NCBI RefSeq assembly: GCF_026340975.1
Contig: NZ_JAPEOS010000002.1
Coordinates: 1,981,001 to 2,045,000, forward strand
DNA length: 64,000 nucleotides
Direction: 5' to 3'
From: Streptomyces sp. NBC_01214
GTDB taxonomy: Bacteria; Actinomycetota; Actinomycetes; Streptomycetales; Streptomycetaceae
Shown here: positions 60,501 through 64,000 of the stretch, in pieces
Layout of the letters: each line of letters starts with the position of its first letter
Position numbering within the stretch: the stretch's first letter is position 1
Program-made: the position numbers and the translations under genes
The notes under the pieces: generated by a model
Told to the model about the DNA's origin: nothing
Databases searched by the model: none
Seen by the model: only the letters and a program-made list of their open reading frames with translations

Positions 60501-61102
60501 GCTGGAACCGGTCGGACATCGAGTTCTCGGACCGCGCGTCCTTCGTCCGGGCCTCCTTCGAGGGCCGGGCCGGTTTCGCCGGAGTCGCCTTCGCCGGCCC
60601 GGTCTCCCTCGACGGCGCGGTCTTCGAGCGCGTCGGTGACTTCGACCGGTGCCGCTTCCACCGAACGGCCACGTTCCGCCGGGCGCTCTTCCACGCTTCG
60701 GCGGGGTTCAAGAACGCGGCGTTCCTCGGTGACGTCTCCTTCGCCCGGGCCGTGCTGGCGGCGTCCGCGGACCTGAACGGGGTCCAGGTGGCCGGGACCG
60801 CGGACTTCTCCCGCACGTTCTTCGGCGGTCTGGCCATGCTGAACGAGGCGGGCTTCGCCGGGGCCGTCTCCTTCGCGTCCGCGGAGTGGGAGGGCGGGTT
60901 GCTGTCCAACAGGGCGGTCTTCGAAGCGCCGGTGGACTTCGTGCGGGCGAGCTTCCGGGGCCGGGTCCGCTTCGACGGCGTGCTCTTCGAGGCGGACTCG
61001 CTCGTCGGCCAGTTCCCCTTCGTGGTGCCGCCGGACGGCTGGACCTCGGTCCGGCGCTCGGACGGCACGTGGGACGTCCGGCTGCTCGAAGCCGAGGCGT
61101 AG
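57524..61102 (+). CDS. Large vWA-like, inactive trypsin-like, cyclase-like and pentapeptide-repeat protein
   Basis: 1192 residues, resembling proteins with a SAV_2336-type N-terminus that accompany AAA ATPases in Streptomyces. Order: Pro-rich linker (about 45-85); vWA-like region (about 160-490) with a degenerate metal motif VIDTHRSM in place of DxSxS; trypsin-like region (about 525-705) where the His site reads LVLTVGDAV and the Ser site reads YRGGPVSRGG, so it is not catalytic; a cyclase-like region (about 715-885) with GDAPLLVTFAAPGA and DESARLVRHPAIADRL but no clear metal-binding Asp pair; and pentapeptide repeats (about 980-1165; RASFVRASFEGRAGFAGVAF pattern) forming a right-handed beta-helix. 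Probably a sensor or scaffold. GTG at 57524 is translationally coupled to the ATPase gene. Confidence 0.8.
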   Translation: MIEELLAALADGADGNVPNTGIGAEEIADILWLAARVDAGREARPPAAPGADPPGEPPPPPGTPSPEPGAPPPPGTSAGGDPAVQLFPAARRDPTGKPDDGGARRRGSPLRLPRAASLDDPLALMRSLRPVGRRSIGGPGEELDEQLTVERSIERMVTTPVLRPAESRWLDLALVIDTHRSMLLWADHVDELRRVLTRSGVFRDVRTWQLTGTGSGGTPMVTRGHGGPPRNPLELADPAGRRLILVLSDTVAGGWREAPVQGVLRHWCAHNAVAVLNVLPERLWTRGAVRPVPFAVRADRPAAATRSWQRIPAARRARARRLRTAVPAVVPVVGVASGSLARLVRVVSGDGRWRRLACLRLDPEPAAAGAPDDPAPGGGRSALEVVEDFRASASPTAQQLAAHLAAVPLTLPVMTLVRRSLLRDSEHGHLAEVALGGLFETWEDGQDPAEVEFEFLPGVREVLLGSQLRGDVAAVRELVRRRVWEFVSRNRRTGPDFSATRVTTGREGVRRVAEGALPFAARPPREPGLADRVVRVRHDGMPEPQEVGTLLTPRLVLTVGDAVPPAGSVAWVRPGDREVPCRAVWWDDAAPRMLLLQADEDLMDPAAGAEPLPWLPVDHQLAQVRVDGRTDQGDPVSLTGEVLPHGGDLNGEVVRLSAEPEGWTHYRGGPVSRGGALVGVVHTVSPNRLVFLLTDALMEQSGFRAALEGSVRAQDTETAVCLAVLPGADGVVPIGSSATAETHAMLAELMADTGVTGRLTGGEGDAPLLVTFAAPGAHAKAGQLLLELPGAMTRYGFRRMDGMHPPLGVAVGGDADESARLVRHPAIADRLGRTVRPGALVLAVSHRLYEELGDVLGSPARIALHRVGGADEGWVCSDDHAPAGVLGQVLTEADGLLDEGIGWPTCGLKAPPVDPRACIGIRLPGYERCLAHLEIEDQETYFGTLSPGAPVDLRGTTFDHGLLPRLLMALQPGVPGPVALGPADFDRARFVDGWNRSDIEFSDRASFVRASFEGRAGFAGVAFAGPVSLDGAVFERVGDFDRCRFHRTATFRRALFHASAGFKNAAFLGDVSFARAVLAASADLNGVQVAGTADFSRTFFGGLAMLNEAGFAGAVSFASAEWEGGLLSNRAVFEAPVDFVRASFRGRVRFDGVLFEADSLVGQFPFVVPPDGWTSVRRSDGTWDVRLLEAEA

Positions 61103-61125
61103 CCGGTGATGCGGTCGCCGGGCCC

Positions 61126-62013
61126 TCAGGGCCCGGTGTGCGAGGCCTCCAGCTGCCGTTTCGGCCGGTCGGCCGCCACCGGCAGGCTGGCCTCGATCTC
61201 GTCCAGGGCCCGGCGGGCGGTGGCGATCCGCGCCCGGACGTCGGGATCCGTGCCCGGCGCCGGAGCGCGGTTCTCCTCGTCCTCCATCTCGCGCGCCTCG
61301 TCGAGGGAGTTGAGGACGACTCCGATGAGCACGTTCACCAGGACGAAGGAGGCCAGCAGCGCGTAGGAGGCGTAGTAGATGATGCTCAGCCGGGAGATCT
61401 GCAGTCCCGCCCGGACGGCGTCCGTCAGGCCGTCGAGCGTGGTCAGGAGGAAGAGCGTGAGCATCGCGCGGCCCACCGAGCCGTAGTGCCCGGGGTCCGA
61501 CTGCGCGAAGCACACCCAGCCGACCATGGCGTAGACGTACAGGACGAGCGCGCCGACGAACAGGAAGCTGGCGGTGCCCGGCAGGCTGCGGCCGACGGCG
61601 ATCAGCAGGATGCGCAGGTGGGGTAGGAAGCGGGCGGTGCGCAGGACCCGGGCCAGGCGCAGCAGCCGCAGCAGGGTGGTGTTCTCCCGGACGAGCGGGA
61701 CGAAGGCGGAGGCCACGACCGCGAGGTCGAAGAGGTTCCACGGGTCACGGAAGAATGCTTTCGGCCGGTCGGCGCAGGCGCCCACGCGCAGCAGCATTTC
61801 CAGGGTGAACAGGGCCAGGCAGCAGTTCTCCGCTCCCTGGAGCACGAGCCGGTACTCCGCGGCGAGCCCGCTGTACGTCTCCACCCCCATCAGGGCGGCG
61901 TTGAAGAGGATCGCGCAGAAGACGACCACCCCGAAGGCGGGGGCCTCCGTGGCCACCCGGCACTGGGCTGCCAACTTCATCCGGCCGCGTCCGGCCGGCC
62001 TCGGGTCTGTCAT
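61126..62013 (-). CDS. Voltage-gated ion channel subunit with atypical filter
   Basis: 295 residues, single-domain size like bacterial Nav channels, four of which assemble. Six membrane helices are visible; S4 carries regular arginines (LLRLLRLARVLRTARFLPHLR). The pore reads TLFLLTTLDGLTDAVR where sodium channels have TLESW, so ion selectivity is uncertain. The C-terminal tail is acidic then basic, with a probable four-helix assembly region (IATARRALDEIEASL). ATG at 62013 has AGGACGAGGAG upstream. It converges with the conflict operon, 24 bp apart, with no hairpin between them. Confidence 0.85.
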   Translation of the reverse strand: MTDPRPAGRGRMKLAAQCRVATEAPAFGVVVFCAILFNAALMGVETYSGLAAEYRLVLQGAENCCLALFTLEMLLRVGACADRPKAFFRDPWNLFDLAVVASAFVPLVRENTTLLRLLRLARVLRTARFLPHLRILLIAVGRSLPGTASFLFVGALVLYVYAMVGWVCFAQSDPGHYGSVGRAMLTLFLLTTLDGLTDAVRAGLQISRLSIIYYASYALLASFVLVNVLIGVVLNSLDEAREMEDEENRAPAPGTDPDVRARIATARRALDEIEASLPVAADRPKRQLEASHTGP

Positions 62014-62329
62014 CGTGCTCCTCGTCCTCTCGTCTGCGCCGCGGGCGAAACGGCGGGCCACCCCTCTAACGCCGCAAGCCCGATCGGGTTTCACCTCCTT
62101 ACGCCCTCCGATGCGCCCGGGCGTGAGCGGGAGCACGGTTCCGCTCCCGTGCGCCGCCTTTCACCCCTCGTCCCGGGCCGGGGTCAAGTGCGTTGCGTGA
62201 ACAGTCGGTTGATCTGCGGGTGGGGCGACCCGTCGGCGCATATGCTCGCCTCGTACACCCGCACTGCGTACGTCCGTACACCGTGCATTCGTGCTTCCGC
62301 ATGCCTCGCAGCCGTAAGGGGACCGCGCC
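62014..62329. other. Divergent gap between the channel and acyltransferase genes
   Basis: 316 bp with no supported gene. A CGGGAG...CTCCCG hairpin lies at about 62125-62150. Both promoters should be here. TATGCT at about 62242-62247 is a possible -10 for the acyltransferase; no matching -35 was found. Confidence 0.4.
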
Positions 62330-62929
62330 GTGAGTGTCCGTATCCAACCCTCCTCCCAGGTCGACGAGAGCGCCGAGCTCGGTGAGGGGACCACGATCTG
62401 GGATCTGGCGCAGATCCGCGAGGAGGCCCGGCTCGGGCGCGGGTGCATCGTGGGGCGCGGGGCGTACGTAGGACCCGGCGTACGGATCGGCGACCACGTG
62501 AAGCTGCAGAACTACGCACTCGTCTACGAGCCCGCGGTCCTCGGCGACGGGGTCTTCATCGGCCCCGCGGCGGTGCTCACCAACGACTTCTACCCGCGCG
62601 CGGTCGACCCCGAGGGCCGGATCAAGCGGGACGGCGACTGGGAGGCCGCCGGGGTCGTGGTCGCCGAGGGGGCCTCGCTCGGGGCCCGCTCGGTGTGCGT
62701 GGCCGGGGTGCGCGTCGGGCGCTGGGCGCTCGTCGCGGCCGGCGCCGTCGTGTCCAAGGACGTACCGGACTTCGCGCTCGTCGCGGGCGTACCGGCCCGC
62801 CGGATCGGCTGGGTGGGCCGGGCCGGGGTCCGCCTGGTGGAGCGGGAGGGGGAGCCGGGCACCTGGGAGTGTCCTCGCACCGGAGCGCTGCACGAAGAGA
62901 AGGACGGCTCGCTCATCGAGCGAACCTGA
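62330..62929 (+). CDS. Left-handed beta-helix acyltransferase (WlbB/FdtC-like)
   Basis: 199 residues of hexapeptide repeats (LGRGCIVGRGAYVGPGVRIG and LGDGVFIGPAAVLTN), a trimeric beta-helix enzyme. The end GVPARRIGWVG and the NDFYPRAV loop resemble nucleotide-sugar N-acetyltransferases that acetylate 3-amino sugars on UDP or dTDP, feeding cell-surface or antibiotic sugars. GTG at 62330 follows AAGGGGA at good spacing. Acceptor unknown; no sugar biosynthesis partner is in view, although the cluster may continue past the window. Confidence 0.8.
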   Translation: MSVRIQPSSQVDESAELGEGTTIWDLAQIREEARLGRGCIVGRGAYVGPGVRIGDHVKLQNYALVYEPAVLGDGVFIGPAAVLTNDFYPRAVDPEGRIKRDGDWEAAGVVVAEGASLGARSVCVAGVRVGRWALVAAGAVVSKDVPDFALVAGVPARRIGWVGRAGVRLVEREGEPGTWECPRTGALHEEKDGSLIERT

Positions 62930-63293
62930 CGGAATGTCGGCAATTTAGGGCACCGGCATTTCCTCAAAACCACAATCAATGAACATCCGTGGGCATAACG
63001 TGTCCCTGCACACGGGATCTGAGCAGGCAACAGGCCATGTTCAGTGGGGGGTTGTGTACGACGAGGGCACCGGGGCAGTGCCATGCCGGCGCGGGCACAC
63101 CTGCGCCTGCTGACACTGCCGATCACGCGTGTCCCGGTCCGAGGCATCGCTGGGGGGATCCAGACGCGGCCTCCGGACGGTTCGTGCCGTCGGCGTGACA
63201 TCGCCGCGGGCGCGGACGCCGTCATGCGCAGTTCCCCTCCACGGAGTGACGACCGCCAGGTCCGTCCGAGGAGAACGAACAGAGGGGGTAGGT
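62930..63293. other. Intergenic region before the last genes
   Basis: 364 bp. It starts AT-rich (GGCAATTTAGGGC, AAACCACAATCAATGAACATC at 62940-62985) and then becomes GC-rich. Probably it holds the promoter of the downstream pair, but no definite boxes were found and the open frames crossing it do not look coding. Confidence 0.4.
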
Positions 63294-63365
63294 GTGTTGG
63301 AGCCGTACAGCTCGGACATACGGGGTGCGGGGAGCACCAGGGGAATCGGGGTGGGGACCCGATGA
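63294..63365 (+). CDS. Possible 23-codon peptide overlapping the next gene
   Basis: GTG at 63294 is preceded by a good ribosome site (GGGGG, 5 bases away) and opens a frame of 23 codons, peptide ending STRGIGVGTR, whose TGA overlaps the next ATG as ATGA. It may be an upstream peptide that couples translation to the downstream gene. Its translation has no family resemblance, so its reality is uncertain. Confidence 0.35.
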   Translation: MLEPYSSDIRGAGSTRGIGVGTR

Positions 63366-64000
63366 ACACCACACGATTAGGAGCACTGGCCGACGAGGAT
63401 CCGTCGCTGCACGCCCTCGCCGAGCGGCTGCTCGCGCTGGCCGAGGCGGGGCTCCCGGCGATGTACCTGCCGGACGCCGAGACCTTCGTCTTCACCCGGG
63501 CGGGGGTCATCTCGCCCGAGGGGACTCCCGTCCTCGAGCAGCGGGGAACGAGCACCCGGTACGCGGCGATCACCGCGCTGGGAGCCCGCTTCCTGCCCGA
63601 GGACCGGCAGCGCCCGCTCTTCGGCGGGAGCACCGCCGAGGAGTTCACGGGCGTGCTCGTGGAGCGGCTCCCCGGGGTGACCAACCTCGGCGACGCGGCG
63701 CTCATCGCCTGGGCCGCCGCGGAGACCGGCCATCCCAAACTGGCCGACGCCCTCGACCGGGTGGCCGCGCTGGACGTCCCCGGGCGGCCGCAGTACACGG
63801 TCGAGGCGGCCTGGGTGCTCTCCGCACTCGCGGCCGCGCGCGCCGTGGTGGACGTGGAGGAGCGCCTCGCGGCGGCCCGCGTACGGCTGCTGGCGGCCAG
63901 GGTCGGCGACAGCCCGCTCTTCCCGCACGCCACCGAGCCCGGGCTGGTCCCCGGCTACCGGTCCCACGTGGCCTGTTTCGCCGACCAGACCTATCCGCTG
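63362..64000 (+). CDS. Unrecognised helical protein, 3' end outside the window
   Basis: 213 codons are visible before the window ends. ATG at 63362 follows GGGGTGGGG. The sequence is largely helical (LHALAERLLALAEAGLPAMY, GDAALIAWAAAETGHPKLAD, VEAAWVLSALAAARAVVDVE), suggesting an alpha/alpha toroid or repeat fold; SHVACFADQTYPL at the end has the look of a conserved active-site segment. I cannot name a family. Codon 6 is TTA (63377-63379), so translation should require bldA tRNA. Confidence 0.7.
   Translation, partial: MNTTRLGALADEDPSLHALAERLLALAEAGLPAMYLPDAETFVFTRAGVISPEGTPVLEQRGTSTRYAAITALGARFLPEDRQRPLFGGSTAEEFTGVLVERLPGVTNLGDAALIAWAAAETGHPKLADALDRVAALDVPGRPQYTVEAAWVLSALAAARAVVDVEERLAAARVRLLAARVGDSPLFPHATEPGLVPGYRSHVACFADQTYPL

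Noticed and set aside
62989..63198. Small plus-strand frames in the gap after the acyltransferase
   Set aside because: No ribosome sites, Arg/Ser/Pro-rich random-looking translation, and GC-rich sequence makes open frames by chance.

Overview
This window reads as chromosomal DNA of a Streptomyces-type actinomycete. It has very high G+C with strong third-position G/C bias, rare TTA leucine codons, GTG starts, a geosmin synthase, PucR-linked xanthine dehydrogenase genes, a DtxR-type iron box, an aerobic cobalamin cluster and Streptomyces-style secreted RHS and FG-GAP proteins. I saw no tRNA, rRNA, CRISPR array, transposase or integrase.

Layout. 1-4.9 kb: the end of a PP2C-like gene, a small secreted peptide, a serine hydrolase, a GNAT acetyltransferase, a decay zone holding remnants of an HxlR regulator and a thiamine-diphosphate pyruvate oxidase, and an anti-sigma-type ATPase. 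5-9 kb: a DUF2637 membrane protein, a FhuF-like iron protein behind an iron box, a GntR/FCD regulator, a repeat-rich gap and a TPR-like protein. 9.1-18 kb: a purine catabolism block made of PucR, the three xanthine dehydrogenase subunits, an NCS2 purine permease and the XdhC chaperone. 18.2-23.1 kb: a secreted beta-propeller, an Eis-like acetyltransferase and geosmin synthase. 23.4-34.7 kb: a DUF4288 protein and a 2451-residue RHS/ricin/Hint polymorphic toxin, divergent from a DNRLRE/FG-GAP secreted protein. 34.8-39 kb: an ABC exporter, a DUF1444-Imm49 protein and a small conserved protein.

39-49.8 kb is the cobalamin block. cobN lies under a cobalamin riboswitch. cobG-cobH-cobIJ run on the plus strand and cobL-cobM-cobK on the minus strand toward them, with overlapping start and stop codons inside each group. 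A 53-bp tandem repeat and a G-rich tract separate cobN from cobG. 49.9-52.8 kb: an SDR oxidoreductase, a TetR regulator and a membrane-anchored trypsin-like protease.

53.0-61.1 kb is the most striking part. Four tightly packed plus-strand genes encode an alpha/beta hydrolase, a caspase-VMAP protein, a MoxR-type AAA ATPase and a 1192-residue protein combining a degenerate vWA-like domain, a trypsin-like domain without catalytic residues, a cyclase-like domain and pentapeptide repeats. This matches the MoxR-vWA-VMAP class of conflict systems with extra parts, and its first gene carries a TTA codon, so expression may depend on bldA. The rest holds a voltage-gated channel with an unusual filter, a left-handed beta-helix acyltransferase, a possible 23-codon upstream reading frame and the start of an unrecognised gene cut by the window end.
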